DNA from: Candidatus Saccharibacteria bacterium
Lineage (GTDB): Bacteria > Patescibacteriota > Saccharimonadia > JAGOAT01
Assembly (NCBI GenBank): GCA_017983775.1
Contig: JAGOAT010000006.1
Span: 1-36,910, forward strand
Length of the DNA stretch: 36,910 bases
Direction of reading: 5' to 3'
Positions 6,308 to 15,827 of the stretch are shown piece by piece. The notes beneath the pieces are model-generated. The model did no database searches. It was not told the origin of the DNA and was given only the letters and a program-made list of their open reading frames with translations. Within the stretch, counting starts at the first letter, position 1. The number at the start of each line of letters is the position of its first letter. The translations under genes and the position numbers were made by a program.

Positions 6308-9300
6308 ATGGCAAAACCTACCGAGTTAGTTCATCTCCATAATCATACTCATTATAGTATCTTAGATGGTTTGCAGAAAATTCCAGCAATGCTTGATAGA
6401 GTCAAAGAATTGGGTCAAAGTGCAGTAGCAATCACTGATCACGGAACTATGTCTGGAGCGATCGAATTCTACCTAGAAGCCAAGAAGCGGGATATTAAAC
6501 CAATCATCGGAATAGAAACCTATATGGCCCGTAGAAGCCACCTGGACAAGTCTGGTAAACAAGATGCCAACCCCTACCACCTGATCCTACTCGCCAAGAA
6601 CTATCAAGGTTATCAAAACCTCTGCCAGCTCTCGACTATTGCCTGGCTAGATGGCTTCTATTACAAGCCAAGGATAGATAGAGAACTACTTGAAAAATAC
6701 AGTGAGGGCTTGATCTGCCTATCTGGCTGTGCTGGTGGCGAACTAGCCAAAGCCATCGAAGCCAATGATTTTGAAAAAGCGACCGAAATCGCCAAGTGGT
6801 ACCAGCAAGTCTTTGGCGATGATTACTATCTAGAACTCCAAGACCATGGTGACTGGGAACTAGGCCAAATAATCAATCAAGGCAATCTTAGGCTGGCCAA
6901 AGAGCTTGATATCCAATATGTGATCACAAAGGATTGCCACTATACCCTCAAAGAGCAGGAAAAAGCTCATGATATCTTGCTCTGTATTCAGACAGCTAGT
7001 AATCTCGATGACAAAGATCGATTTCGTATTGACTTGCCCCTTTACCTTACTAGCACAGAAGAAACTCTCGCAACCTCCCAGCTTGAAGCAGAGGTCATCA
7101 CAGAAGCAATCAGCCAAACTAGCCAAATAGCTGACAAGGTAGAGCTAGAAATACCAATGGGTCAAATCTTGATACCGACCTTTCCAGTCCCAAAATCTGA
7201 AACCGAAGAAAGTTATTTAGAATCTCTAGTGCTTGAGGGAGCAAATAGACTTTACTCAAATGACCAAGGTACTTTGTCAGATCAAGTTACTAATAGGATT
7301 AAATTCGAACTGGGAGTAATCAAGAGGATGGGATACTGTGGATATATGTTGATAGTCTGGGATTTGATCAACTGGAGCAAATCCCAAGGTATCATCACTG
7401 GACCTGGTCGGGGGAGTGCGGCAGGTTCGATAGTCTGTTACTGCCTAGGCATTACTGACATCGATCCCTTAAAATATCAATTACTATTTGAACGTTTTCT
7501 CAACCCAGAGAGGATCAGTATGCCAGATATTGATATGGATTTTCCCGATGACCATCGGGATGAAGTGATTCAATATGCCAGTCAAAAGTATGGTTCGGAT
7601 CAAGTAGCTCATATCGTGACTTTTGGGGTAATGGCTGCCAGAAATGCTGTTCGTGATACTGGGCGCGTCCTAGGCTACGATTACAATTCAATTGATGCCA
7701 TAGCCAAAAAAATACCTGCCCCCGTACAAGGTAGGCATATCCCACTAGCTGATTCTATCAAGAACGATCCAGAGCTCAAGACGGAGTATCAAACTAACCC
7801 AATCGCCAAGCACGTGATCGACAATGCCCTAAACCTAGAAGGAACTATCCGCAATTCAGGGGTTCATGCTGCAGGAGTAGTAATAGCACCCGAACCATTA
7901 GTCAAGAGGATCCCCCTGATGAATGCTGCCAAAGGAGTAGTTGCTACTCAGTACTCTATGAACTATGTCGAAGGCTTAGGGTTTCTGAAGTTTGATTTTC
8001 TTGGACTATCCAATCTAACTATTATCAAAAATACTCTAAGAATTGTCAAAAAGGTCTATGGAGAAAAAATCAATGCAACTGATATTCCCCTGGATGATCC
8101 TAATACCTACCGACTATTCCAAGAAGGTAAGACTATGGGAATATTCCAATTTGAATCTAGTGGAATGCGCAGCTATCTAAGACAGCTCAAGCCTACTGTC
8201 TTTGAAGATATAGTTGCAATGGTTGCTCTTTATCGCCCAGGCCCATTGGGTGGTGGTTTTACCGATGAATTCATCAAACGTAAAAATAATCCTGACCTAA
8301 TCAAGTATGACCATCCCAAACTAGAGCCTATCCTCCAACCCACCTATGGAGTAGTAGTCTACCAAGAACAAGTGATGGATATCAGCAAGGTGCTATCAGG
8401 ATTTAGCGGCGGAGAAGCTGATACTTTGCGCAAGGCAATGGGTAAAAAACAGCGTGATACCCTGGCCAAAATGAAGGATAAATTTATCAAAGGGGCAAAA
8501 ACACATAGTCAGGTTGATGATCAATTCATCAATGATCTCTGGTCTAGTCTAGAAGACTTTGCTGATTATGGATTTAACAAATCCCATGCCGCTAGCTATG
8601 CCCTAATCGCCATCTGGACTGCCTACCTCAAGGCTCATTATCCAGCCGCATTTATGGCAGCTTTGATGACCAATCATTTTGAGGAAACAGAAAAGCTAAC
8701 TATTGCAATCAAGGAATGCAAGGATATGGGTGTCAAAATCCTTCCTCCCGATATCAATCAGAGTTATACAGAATTTGCCATTACACCCGATAAGCAAGCA
8801 ATCCGTTTCGGACTAATGGCCATCAAAAATGTTGGCGAGAAAAGTATCGAGCAAATTATTGAGATTCGCAACCAATCTGGCCAATTTACAGATCTGGATG
8901 ATTTCCTTATCAAAATACCTGCAGGGGTAATCAACAAGAAGATTTTAGAAAGTATGATCAAGGTTGGAGCTTTTGACTCACTAGGAGATAGACAAATCTT
9001 ACTAGCTAATATCGAACAGATTGTAAGCTTCCATAGCAATCTGCAAAAAACTCTCAACTCTCAGCAGAATAGTCTATTTGCTGGTACTGAGTCAGCTGAA
9101 TCTATTCATAAAATTAAACTCAACCCAGCCCAAGAGATTATTAGTGATAAAACAATTCTGACTTGGGAGAAAGAACTGACTGGCCACTACATTAGTAAGC
9201 ATCCCCTTGAAGAATTCATAGAAGAAATAGAGAAGAGAACGCAATCAATATCTGGTCTTAACCCAAGTCAAGAGGGTCAAATGGTAGTGATAGCTGGGAT

Positions 9301-9817
9301 TATTACTACAATCAAAAAAATTACTACGAAGAAGGGTCAGACTATGGCAATCTTAAATCTATCTGGAGTGGAAGAAGAAATAGAGCTAGTAATTTTCCCT
9401 AATACATATCAATCCTACCAACAATTGATTAATGAAAATCAAATAGTAGTAGCCAAAGGCAAACTTAGCTATCTAGATCGAGGTAGACAATTAGACAAAC
9501 CAAAATTGATCACTGAGAAATTGGGACCACTTGATCAGAAAACCCTGTCCCGGATTAGGCCACCAAAGCAATCAAAACCTTCTGATATTATAAGCTATAA
9601 ACCACTCGAAAAACTAATTATCACCATTAATCAGCCCGGAAAGAACCAGCTTGTTGAACTAAAACAACTCCTAGACAAATACCCTGGAGAGCACCCAGTA
9701 CTCCTAAAAATTCAAACTGGGCACCACATTCAACCTCTCGAATTACCAATCAAAGTTGCCAAGGATCCCGAACTGGTCACTACACTTGAGAAAGACTATA
9801 GTCTGGGATACAACTAA
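6308..9817 (+). CDS. dnaE: DNA polymerase III alpha subunit DnaE
   Basis: This is the replicative polymerase catalytic subunit. I set the start at 6308, giving 1169 residues beginning MAKPTELVHLHNHTHYS. That is the normal DnaE start, and it follows the leaderless promoter. The N-terminal PHP domain (about 1-190) keeps metal-binding motifs HLHNHTHYS, ITDHGTMSG and LSGCAGGEL, so a PHP-type exonuclease is possible. The polymerase core has the catalytic pair in PDIDMDF (about residue 405) and a third Asp in KFDFLGL (about 560). Tandem helix-hairpin-helix and a C-terminal OB domain (about 985-1070) follow. No other replication genes neighbour it. It is single-cistron, bounded by repeats on both sides. 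Confidence 0.97.
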   Translation: MAKPTELVHLHNHTHYSILDGLQKIPAMLDRVKELGQSAVAITDHGTMSGAIEFYLEAKKRDIKPIIGIETYMARRSHLDKSGKQDANPYHLILLAKNYQGYQNLCQLSTIAWLDGFYYKPRIDRELLEKYSEGLICLSGCAGGELAKAIEANDFEKATEIAKWYQQVFGDDYYLELQDHGDWELGQIINQGNLRLAKELDIQYVITKDCHYTLKEQEKAHDILLCIQTASNLDDKDRFRIDLPLYLTSTEETLATSQLEAEVITEAISQTSQIADKVELEIPMGQILIPTFPVPKSETEESYLESLVLEGANRLYSNDQGTLSDQVTNRIKFELGVIKRMGYCGYMLIVWDLINWSKSQGIITGPGRGSAAGSIVCYCLGITDIDPLKYQLLFERFLNPERISMPDIDMDFPDDHRDEVIQYASQKYGSDQVAHIVTFGVMAARNAVRDTGRVLGYDYNSIDAIAKKIPAPVQGRHIPLADSIKNDPELKTEYQTNPIAKHVIDNALNLEGTIRNSGVHAAGVVIAPEPLVKRIPLMNAAKGVVATQYSMNYVEGLGFLKFDFLGLSNLTIIKNTLRIVKKVYGEKINATDIPLDDPNTYRLFQEGKTMGIFQFESSGMRSYLRQLKPTVFEDIVAMVALYRPGPLGGGFTDEFIKRKNNPDLIKYDHPKLEPILQPTYGVVVYQEQVMDISKVLSGFSGGEADTLRKAMGKKQRDTLAKMKDKFIKGAKTHSQVDDQFINDLWSSLEDFADYGFNKSHAASYALIAIWTAYLKAHYPAAFMAALMTNHFEETEKLTIAIKECKDMGVKILPPDINQSYTEFAITPDKQAIRFGLMAIKNVGEKSIEQIIEIRNQSGQFTDLDDFLIKIPAGVINKKILESMIKVGAFDSLGDRQILLANIEQIVSFHSNLQKTLNSQQNSLFAGTESAESIHKIKLNPAQEIISDKTILTWEKELTGHYISKHPLEEFIEEIEKRTQSISGLNPSQEGQMVVIAGIITTIKKITTKKGQTMAILNLSGVEEEIELVIFPNTYQSYQQLINENQIVVAKGKLSYLDRGRQLDKPKLITEKLGPLDQKTLSRIRPPKQSKPSDIISYKPLEKLIITINQPGKNQLVELKQLLDKYPGEHPVLLKIQTGHHIQPLELPIKVAKDPELVTTLEKDYSLGYN

Positions 9818-10135
9818 TATCCTCCGCTATCTATTCTCGGAATTTACCCCTATTCAGATACTCCATCCGGTTACCCAAGACAAATATTTGACACAATATT
9901 AAATAGCTTCAGATTATAGACCCCGAAAAACAAACAGGTCTTGGTTTGGTCGGCTATAGATTTTCGTAATTATCCGCCATCTCCAGAGCAAACCCCTAAA
10001 TCCAAAAACAAACAAAAGCACAAAGGTGGCATCAGCATCAATGTGCAGTTCTATCATCCTTCGATAACCTCCCAGCTATCTTATTACCCCCAATACCCCC
10101 TGCCTTGTCATCCTCCGAAACCCGACCTTTTTTAT

Positions 10136-10256
10136 GTCATCCTCCGATTGTCCGGAGGACAATACGGGGGATCCACCTCTCTTGATATTTAGATAGTCTT
10201 TTGATGCATAATGCTGGATCTTCGGTCTTGCCCTTTGGGCAACCTGAAGATGACGA
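10136..10256 (+). repeat. Complete REP/BIME-like element (copy 5)
   Basis: The left module has the stem ATTGTCC/GGACAAT around GGA. A spacer of about 35 bases contains TAGATAGTCTTTTGATGC. The right module has the stem TTGCCC/GGGCAA around TTT and ends CTGAAGATGACG. The ends form an imperfect GTCATC...GATGAC inverted repeat. A degenerate ATGACR-rich tail follows to about 10320. Confidence 0.85.
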
Positions 10257-10560
10257 GAGGGGTGGGGGTTTTGGAATATGACAAGAGGAAGGGTGACAGA
10301 ATTTTGGAAGATGACGAGGTGCAAGCTTACAGGGATTTGGAATACCTATTAGTAGGTTGAGGTTTAGAATATGAAGAGATAAGGTTAATGGAGACTTGGA
10401 AAGAGGATAGGGTGAGGGTTGCGGTTGATGACAGACGCAATGACAGATAACCCAGCTCAACACTATTCCCCCGAAGTGATCTCTGACTTTTTCTATAATC
10501 TTTTTCCGACTCCAAAGACATGGGTTTAAGTGATTAGAGAGCTAACCAGCAAAAATCAGT

Positions 10561-10588
10561 TTAAACTGTTTGCAACTGGTGTTATAAT
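10561..10588 (+). promoter_or_regulatory. htrA promoter
   Basis: The -10 TATAAT (10583-10588) is preceded by a weak -35 TTAAAC (10561-10566). The ATG at 10595 begins after 6 bases, a leaderless arrangement. Confidence 0.55.
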
Positions 10589-10594
10589 CTAGTT

Positions 10595-11710
10595 ATGCTT
10601 AAAATGTCCAAAACCAATGACCCGGTCCTAAGAATAGTTGGTGTTATGATACTGGCTTGCCTATTAATTATTGCTTTCTTGCTGGGTAGAAGTTTCCAGA
10701 CCAATAATTCCAATTCTTCATCCCAATCACAATCTATCACCCTAGAAGAAGATTCAATTGTGATCGATATTGCTGAAAAGATCTCTCCTAGCGTGGTCAG
10801 TATTCAGACCTCTGCCGACAGATCAAATCTTTTTGGCGAAAGTGAACTAACCCCAGTCGGAGCAGGTACCGGTATTGTCATAGATCAAAATGGCTTGATC
10901 CTAACCAATCGTCATGTTGTATCTGATGCTGATCAGTTAACTATCTATACCAATGATGGGGTATCTCACTCAGCTGAATTAATTGATATAGATAGCTTTA
11001 ATGATTTGGCATTTATCCAAGCCGAAGGTGACGGCTATATACCTGCTGATCTAGGGTCATCCAACGATATGAAAATAGGCCAGCAAGTCATAGCAATAGG
11101 TAATGCCCTAGGACAGTTTGACAATACAGTTACCACAGGAATTATTAGCGGGAAAGGTAGAGACATTGTCGCCGGAGATAGTGTGGGTGGCAGCTCTGAC
11201 TCACTATCAAACCTTTTGCAAACTGATGCTGCAATCAATTCTGGTAATTCGGGTGGGCCATTACTGAATTATGCTGGTCAGGTAATCGGTATCAATACAG
11301 CGGTAGCTAGCTATAGCGAAAATATTGGTTTCGCAATCCCAATAGATGATGCCAAGTCACTAATCGATTCGATTAAAAATCAAGGTAGAATTATTCGCCC
11401 CTACTTAGGAATTCGCTATATAAATCTCAATCAAGAGCTATCCGAACAGTATAATTTGAACGCCACGGGTGGAGCTTTGATCAGAGGTGATGACAATGAT
11501 CCAGGTGTACTAGAGGACAGCCCAGCTGCCAAAGCTGGTCTAAAATCTGGCGACATAATTATCAAAATAGATGGACAAGCAATCAATGAAAGTACAGACC
11601 TATCTAGTCTAATCAATAGCCACAATGTCGGAGACAAACTAGACCTAGCTATTATCCGTGACAACCAAGAGCAAACTCTATCAGTTACACTGGAAGAGTA
11701 CAATCAATGA
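10595..11710 (+). CDS. htrA: HtrA/DegP-like serine protease (S1C) with one PDZ domain
   Basis: This is an envelope quality-control protease. The 371-residue protein has one N-terminal membrane anchor (about 13-31), a Ser/Gln-rich linker, and a trypsin-like domain. The catalytic residues are readable: His107 in LTNRHVV, Asp137 in FNDLAF and Ser219 in NSGNSGGPLL. A single C-terminal PDZ domain (about 275-365) contains DSPAAKAGLKSGDIIIKIDG. The layout matches membrane-anchored DegS/HtrA-like proteins of Gram-positive bacteria. A second ATG at codon 4 is possible, but the first fits the -10 distance seen elsewhere. It is probably monocistronic, since rpmE has its own promoter. Confidence 0.95.
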   Translation: MLKMSKTNDPVLRIVGVMILACLLIIAFLLGRSFQTNNSNSSSQSQSITLEEDSIVIDIAEKISPSVVSIQTSADRSNLFGESELTPVGAGTGIVIDQNGLILTNRHVVSDADQLTIYTNDGVSHSAELIDIDSFNDLAFIQAEGDGYIPADLGSSNDMKIGQQVIAIGNALGQFDNTVTTGIISGKGRDIVAGDSVGGSSDSLSNLLQTDAAINSGNSGGPLLNYAGQVIGINTAVASYSENIGFAIPIDDAKSLIDSIKNQGRIIRPYLGIRYINLNQELSEQYNLNATGGALIRGDDNDPGVLEDSPAAKAGLKSGDIIIKIDGQAINESTDLSSLINSHNVGDKLDLAIIRDNQEQTLSVTLEEYNQ

Positions 11711-11748
11711 TCCCTCTGAGCTTCATCTTGCTTGATTGATAAAAATTA

Positions 11749-11777
11749 TTGTTAGGACAAAAATTTCGTGTTATAAT
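11749..11777 (+). promoter_or_regulatory. rpmE promoter fixing the start at 11787
   Basis: TTGTTA (11749-11754) and TATAAT (11772-11777) are 17 bases apart. ATG 11787 follows after 9 bases. An upstream in-frame start at 11736 would precede the promoter and is rejected. Confidence 0.65.
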
Positions 11778-11786
11778 AATCGAGTT

Positions 11787-12110
11787 ATGAAAAAAGATAT
11801 TCACCCAAAAATCCTTCAAACCAAAGTCCATTGTGCTGGCTGTGACAAAAGCTGGATCACCGAATCAGTTGTGGATAGTATCAATATCGATGTTTGTAGT
11901 AATTGTCATCCATTCTACACAGGCAAGGATAGATTACTTGATTCGACAGGTAGAGTAGATAGATTTAAACAACGAGCTAGTAAGTCTGAGCAACTGCGTC
12001 AACAATCTAAGCCCAAACAATCTCGTGTTAAATCAGAACAACCTGAACAAGCCTTAGAACAACCTGAGCCTCAAATCACCGAATCAGAAGCCCAACCAAT
12101 AGAGCAGTAA
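11787..12110 (+). CDS. rpmE: Large ribosomal subunit protein bL31 with C-terminal extension
   Basis: bL31 lies at the intersubunit bridge of the ribosome. The 107-residue protein begins MKKDIHPK and contains the zinc-binding pairs CAGC (about 16-19) and CSNC (about 37-40). [20 protein letters not shown] is the family core. After residue 60 it has an unusual Lys/Gln/Glu-rich, low-complexity tail ([15 protein letters not shown] and on) of about 45 residues beyond the typical 70-80. The stop overlaps the prfA start (TAATG), so translation of prfA is probably coupled. Confidence 0.93.
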   Translation: MKKDIHPKILQTKVHCAGCDKSWITESVVDSINIDVCSNCHPFYTGKDRLLDSTGRVDRFKQRASKSEQLRQQSKPKQSRVKSEQPEQALEQPEPQITESEAQPIEQ

Positions 12111-13207
12111 TGCAGATCGACTACCAAGCGATAGAAGATGCTTGGTCTTCTGATTTAGCAAAATTGGAACAAGATCTCCAGGTCACTACCGACTATAATT
12201 CTGATCAATATATCAACAATCTCAGACGCCAAAAGAAGCTTGCTACCAAACTCCAGACAATTCAAGACTACAATCAATTAGGTAAGGACTTAGAAGAATT
12301 AAAAAAATTACTAGATGATCCAGATTTTGCCGATTTAGCAAAAGAAGAACAAGCAGAAAAATCCAAGCTAAGAGTAGAACTCAAACAAAAGCTTGAGCTA
12401 ATGATCCTCCCCGAAAACCCTGATGATGATAAGTCTGTTATTCTAGAACTCCGAGCTGGAGCTGGTGGTGATGAAGCAAGTCTGTTTGCTTCAGAGCTAC
12501 TGCGAGGCTATGGTCGATGGCTTGAAGCCAAAGGTCTCAATGTTGAATTGCTTTCCAGTAGCGAAAATCCAGTCGGTGGATATAAAGAAGTAGTTTGCGA
12601 AATCAAATCAAGTCGAGAATTGGGGGCTTATAATCTACTCAAATATGAATCTGGAGTCCATAGAGTTCAAAGAGTGCCTACTACCGAATCAGGAGGCAGG
12701 ATCCATACCTCGACTATCACAGTCGCGGTATTACCAGAAGTAGAGGAAAGTGAGCTGGATATTGATCCAAATGACTTAAGAATTGACACCTATAGGTCTA
12801 GTGGCCATGGAGGCCAGAGTGTCAATACTACCGACTCTGCCGTCAGAATTACCCACCTACCAAGTGGGGTAGTTGTTACTTGCCAAGACGAAAAATCCCA
12901 GCTAAAAAACAAAGTCAAGGCCATGACCATTTTGCGTAGTAGGCTTCAGGCTATCTGGCAAGCTGAACAACAGGCAAAACTAGATCAAGATAGATTAGTT
13001 CAGGTTGGTACTGGGGATAGATCTGAAAAGATTCGTACCTACAATTACCCTCAAGATCGAATTACTGATCATCGAATTAATCAATCTTGGCATGGACTAG
13101 AACAAATTATCAATGGAGATTTTGACAAATTATGGCAAACCCTAGATTCAAATTACCACCAGCAACGCTTAGCTCAATTGCTCAAAAGCAAGCCAGAAAC
13201 CACCTAG
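12110..13207 (+). CDS. prfA: Peptide chain release factor 1
   Basis: RF1 recognises UAA and UAG at the ribosomal A site and triggers peptide release. The 365-residue protein contains the catalytic GGQ in [17 protein letters not shown] (about residue 233). The upstream [14 protein letters not shown] segment and a C-terminal domain with DRITDHR are typical of RF1. The single-base overlap with rpmE and 76-base overlap with prmC show tight coupling. prmC encodes the methyltransferase that modifies this GGQ glutamine, so substrate and modifying enzyme are co-expressed. Confidence 0.95.
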   Translation: MQIDYQAIEDAWSSDLAKLEQDLQVTTDYNSDQYINNLRRQKKLATKLQTIQDYNQLGKDLEELKKLLDDPDFADLAKEEQAEKSKLRVELKQKLELMILPENPDDDKSVILELRAGAGGDEASLFASELLRGYGRWLEAKGLNVELLSSSENPVGGYKEVVCEIKSSRELGAYNLLKYESGVHRVQRVPTTESGGRIHTSTITVAVLPEVEESELDIDPNDLRIDTYRSSGHGGQSVNTTDSAVRITHLPSGVVVTCQDEKSQLKNKVKAMTILRSRLQAIWQAEQQAKLDQDRLVQVGTGDRSEKIRTYNYPQDRITDHRINQSWHGLEQIINGDFDKLWQTLDSNYHQQRLAQLLKSKPETT

Positions 13208-13974
13208 CCAAGATAGGTATCTTATCAGCTAGCCTTGATAGTCAATTGCTACTAGCCCATAGTCTAGGCCTCACCAAATCCAAGCTAGCCACCTCTGAAG
13301 ACCGATCTCTAACTGATAATCAAATCAAGAATTTTGAAGTACTAATCAATCAAAGAGCAAAAAATCAACCATTAGCTTATCTCACTAAAAAACTTGAATT
13401 TGCTGGTTTAGAGTTTTTTGTTGACCCAAGAGTCTTAAAACCAAGAACAGAGACAGAAATCATTATCGAAAAACTTATCCAAGAATTAGCTCCAAATAGT
13501 CGAGTCTTAGATCTTGGCACGGGCAGTGGCAATCTGGCAATTAGTCTTAAATACCATCGTCCTGACTTAAATGTCACTGGTAGTGATTATTCAGTTGAAG
13601 CCTTGGAGGTAGCAAGAATTAACCAGGCCAGATTAATTCCCAACCAAGATATTGATTGGCGAGTATCTGATATCTTCGATCAGTTTTCATCCAAAAAATT
13701 TGAAGCAATTGTCGCAAACTTGCCTTATCTACCGGATGGGATTGAAGTAATGCCAGAGACAAATTTTGAGCCAGCAATAGCTCTATTTGGGGGCAAAACA
13801 GGATTGGAACTTTATCAAAAAATGTTCGAGAGTATCAGTCAATACCTTAGTCCAGGAGCAGTAGTCTGGATAGAATCAGACCGTTGGCAACAGCCTGATC
13901 TTGAAAACCTTGCCTTAAAATCTGGCTTAAGGGTTTACTATCAGGATTATTTCATTACAGGCTTTAGAAATTGA
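13132..13974 (+). CDS. prmC: Release factor glutamine N5-methyltransferase PrmC (HemK)
   Basis: PrmC methylates the glutamine of the release-factor GGQ motif using S-adenosylmethionine. The 280-residue protein has the N-terminal helical domain (about 10-100, with [14 protein letters not shown]), then PRTETE, then the SAM-binding motif [12 protein letters not shown] (about 125). The active-site motif is NLPY (about residue 196) instead of the usual NPPY, which is worth noting because this motif holds the substrate glutamine. The start at 13132 overlaps prfA by 76 bases. Homology reaches far enough upstream that a much later start would remove part of the first helix. Confidence 0.9.
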   Translation: MANPRFKLPPATLSSIAQKQARNHLAKIGILSASLDSQLLLAHSLGLTKSKLATSEDRSLTDNQIKNFEVLINQRAKNQPLAYLTKKLEFAGLEFFVDPRVLKPRTETEIIIEKLIQELAPNSRVLDLGTGSGNLAISLKYHRPDLNVTGSDYSVEALEVARINQARLIPNQDIDWRVSDIFDQFSSKKFEAIVANLPYLPDGIEVMPETNFEPAIALFGGKTGLELYQKMFESISQYLSPGAVVWIESDRWQQPDLENLALKSGLRVYYQDYFITGFRN

Positions 13975-14260
13975 ACTGATCAATCCCAAGAGCTCGTAAG
14001 TTCTTAATCAAAAAATCATCCCAGTTAAGATAATCTTCACCAGGAAGAATTGGGCAAAATTGATTTAGCTGATTTAATTGACTATGAGCACTGCCGGAAT
14101 ACAACTCTCTTTCTTCCTTATTATCACCCAACATCAAATCAACTATACACTCAAGCGAAAGAATTAGATCTTCTACTAGGATTGATTTGGCATTTTTGTA
14201 TAAAGGTAATGATTCCTTGGTGATTGAAACATGACCAGAAATTAGTTTAAATCCCGACAT
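13964..14260 (-). CDS. Hypothetical protein, 98 residues
   Basis: I do not recognise this protein. It is soluble-looking, acidic and without signal peptide, with a predicted helical middle (AKSILVEDLILSLECIVDLMLG) and a C terminus containing DYLNWDDFLIKNLRALG. The coding call is supported by a strong Shine-Dalgarno AAGGAGGAG one base before the ATG at 14260, read on the minus strand. It is the only gene of this strand between 5902 and 30217. Its 3' end overlaps the end of prmC by 11 bases tail to tail. The upstream region (14312-14425) holds the crossed inverted repeats, which would sit in its 5' leader if transcription starts beyond them. Confidence 0.6.
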   Translation of the reverse strand: MSGFKLISGHVSITKESLPLYKNAKSILVEDLILSLECIVDLMLGDNKEERELYSGSAHSQLNQLNQFCPILPGEDYLNWDDFLIKNLRALGIDQFNF

Positions 14261-14311
14261 ACTCCTCCTTGATATTAATTATATTTTAATTATTAGAAGT
14301 AAGCATACAAA

Positions 14312-14425
14312 AAGGACACTTACTTCGACTTGCCTATTTCACAACAAGTAATACTAGATCAATGTTGTGGTGTCTATGTAAGTGTCCTTACTGCGATCTA
14401 ATATACTTTTTTGTGAAATAGGCAA
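14312..14425. other. Crossed inverted repeats, candidate pseudoknot or switching RNA
   Basis: Two long perfect inverted repeats interlock. AAGGACACTTAC (14312-14323) pairs with GTAAGTGTCCTT (14378-14389). TTGCCTATTTCACAA (14330-14344) pairs with TTGTGAAATAGGCAA (14411-14425). The order A-B-A'-B' is a pseudoknot topology. A third pair, CACAACA (14340-14346) with TGTTGTG (14363-14369), competes with arm B. On the minus strand, GTAAGTGTCCTT is followed by a T-run, like a terminator. It lies between the minus-strand orphan and rpsB. Confidence 0.7.
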
Positions 14426-14443
14426 CCATTATCATAACATATT

Positions 14444-14471
14444 TTGTATTTCTTAGCTTTTGTGTTAGAAT
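14444..14471 (+). promoter_or_regulatory. rpsB promoter
   Basis: TTGTAT (14444-14449) and TAGAAT (14466-14471) are 16 bases apart. The ATG follows after 7 bases (14479). Because the mRNA would be leaderless, it has no room for an S2-binding leader as found in other bacteria. Confidence 0.55.
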
Positions 14472-14478
14472 TACAGCT

Positions 14479-15210
14479 ATGTCTAAACAATTAACAAAGT
14501 CCGTTACCTTAAACATTACCGTGGAAGATCTTTTTCAATCAGGAGCTCATATTGGCCACAAGACCAGTCATTGGAATCCAGATATCAAGAATTTTATCCA
14601 CTCCAATCAATCCAACACCCATATTATTGATTTATTCCAGTCAATTGAGCAGCTAGAAGCTGCTTGTCAGGCGGCTTACAAGATAGGCTCTAAAGGTCAT
14701 AAAATTTTATTTGTTGGAACAAAATCCCAAGCTGCACCTGTCCTTACTAGCTTAGCCAAAGAAATTGATGCCCCTTACGTGACCAAGCGTTGGCCAGGTG
14801 GTCTTCTAACAAACTTTGCTACTATATCAGCACGACTTAAAAAGTTAACTGAAATGGAAAAGATTTTAGCCGATCAAAGCCTCAGGGCAAAATACACCAA
14901 AAGAGAGCTTGGCAAGATCGAACAATCTATCAAAAAACTTAATACAATGCTGGGTGGTATTAAGGGAATTAAACGTCCACCACACGCTATATTTGTCGTT
15001 GATACCAACCTTGAGAAAACTGCAGTAAGAGAGGCCAACAAGCTAGGTCTAACAACCATCGCCATAGTCGATACAAATTCTAGTCCCAAAGGTATTAATT
15101 ACCCAGTGGTAGCCAGCGATGATAACCTTAAAGTAATTGAATTAATTGCTAAAGAGATACAAGTAGCTTATCAATCAGGCTATCAGGCATATTTGACCCG
15201 CCAGAAATAA
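14479..15210 (+). CDS. rpsB: Small ribosomal subunit protein uS2
   Basis: uS2 binds late to the back of the 30S subunit and helps recruit bS1. The 243-residue protein contains FQSGAHIGHKTSHWNPDIKNFI, WPGGLLTNF, KRPPHAIFVVDT and the C-terminal GINYPVVASDDN region. Length is normal. It heads the typical rpsB-tsf-frr-uppS-rseP run, a gene order conserved across many bacteria, and is separated by 30 bases from tsf. Confidence 0.97.
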   Translation: MSKQLTKSVTLNITVEDLFQSGAHIGHKTSHWNPDIKNFIHSNQSNTHIIDLFQSIEQLEAACQAAYKIGSKGHKILFVGTKSQAAPVLTSLAKEIDAPYVTKRWPGGLLTNFATISARLKKLTEMEKILADQSLRAKYTKRELGKIEQSIKKLNTMLGGIKGIKRPPHAIFVVDTNLEKTAVREANKLGLTTIAIVDTNSSPKGINYPVVASDDNLKVIELIAKEIQVAYQSGYQAYLTRQK

Positions 15211-15240
15211 CCTAAATACTTTTTAAAATTAGGAGAGGAA

Positions 15241-15825
15241 ATGAGCATTAATCTAGCAGACATTAAAAAAATTCGCGAACAAACAGGTGCAGGTATGATG
15301 GATGTCAAATCCGCCCTAAATGATGCCAATGGTGATATTGATAAAGCTAAAGAGCTTTTACAGCAACGCGGTATTGCCAAGGCTAGCAAAAAAAGTGACC
15401 GCAATACCGATCAAGGCCTAATAGAAACCTACAATCACCTAGGTAAGGTTGGTGTATTACTCGAACTTAACTGCGAGACAGATTTTGTCGCCCGTACTGA
15501 TGACTTCAAGGCCTTAGCCAAAGAAATTGCAATGCAAATTGCTGCTAGTGACCCTCAGTATATTATCGATCAAGATATAGATCAACAGACCCTAGATCAA
15601 TGGAGATCGGAAATCTCGGATCAAGTAGATACCAATAAACCAAAAGAAATCCAAGATAAGATTATTGAAGGCAAACTAGATAAATATCGTGATGAATTAG
15701 TCTTGATGCGAATCAAAACCCTCAAAGATCCTGATAAATCTATTGCTGACCTAGTCAATGCTAATATCGCAAAACTAGGCGAAAATATTACTATCAAACG
15801 TTTCGTTCGCTATCAATTAGGCTAA
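15241..15825 (+). CDS. tsf: Elongation factor Ts (short form)
   Basis: EF-Ts is the guanine nucleotide exchange factor for EF-Tu. The N terminus is the UBA-like domain (KKIREQTGAGMMDVKSALND), followed by LELNCETDFVARTDDF, which contains the TDFV motif that contacts EF-Tu. At 194 residues it is shorter than the roughly 280-residue E. coli protein and matches the compact form with a reduced core. A clear Shine-Dalgarno AGGAGAGG precedes the ATG, in contrast to the leaderless start of rpsB. Confidence 0.96.
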   Translation: MSINLADIKKIREQTGAGMMDVKSALNDANGDIDKAKELLQQRGIAKASKKSDRNTDQGLIETYNHLGKVGVLLELNCETDFVARTDDFKALAKEIAMQIAASDPQYIIDQDIDQQTLDQWRSEISDQVDTNKPKEIQDKIIEGKLDKYRDELVLMRIKTLKDPDKSIADLVNANIAKLGENITIKRFVRYQLG

Positions 15826-15827
15826 AG

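Larger units (their letters stand above)
9818..10594. other. Repeat-rich intergenic region
   Basis: This is a 777-base gap with no credible gene. It holds an approximate 30-base motif at 9934-9962 resembling 27120-27149, a repeat copy at 10136-10256 with a tail to about 10330, a purine-rich stretch to 10520, and the htrA promoter. Open frames here, on the minus strand between 10076 and 10521, run through the repeat and look accidental. Confidence 0.6.

Noticed and set aside
10076-10521. Three overlapping minus-strand open frames of 64-108 codons
   Set aside because: They run through the palindromic repeat and purine-rich tail, have low-complexity Pro/Ser composition and no initiation signal.
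11736-11786. Upstream start for bL31
   Set aside because: The extra 17 residues precede the promoter and are not part of the family; MKKDIHP is the standard start.
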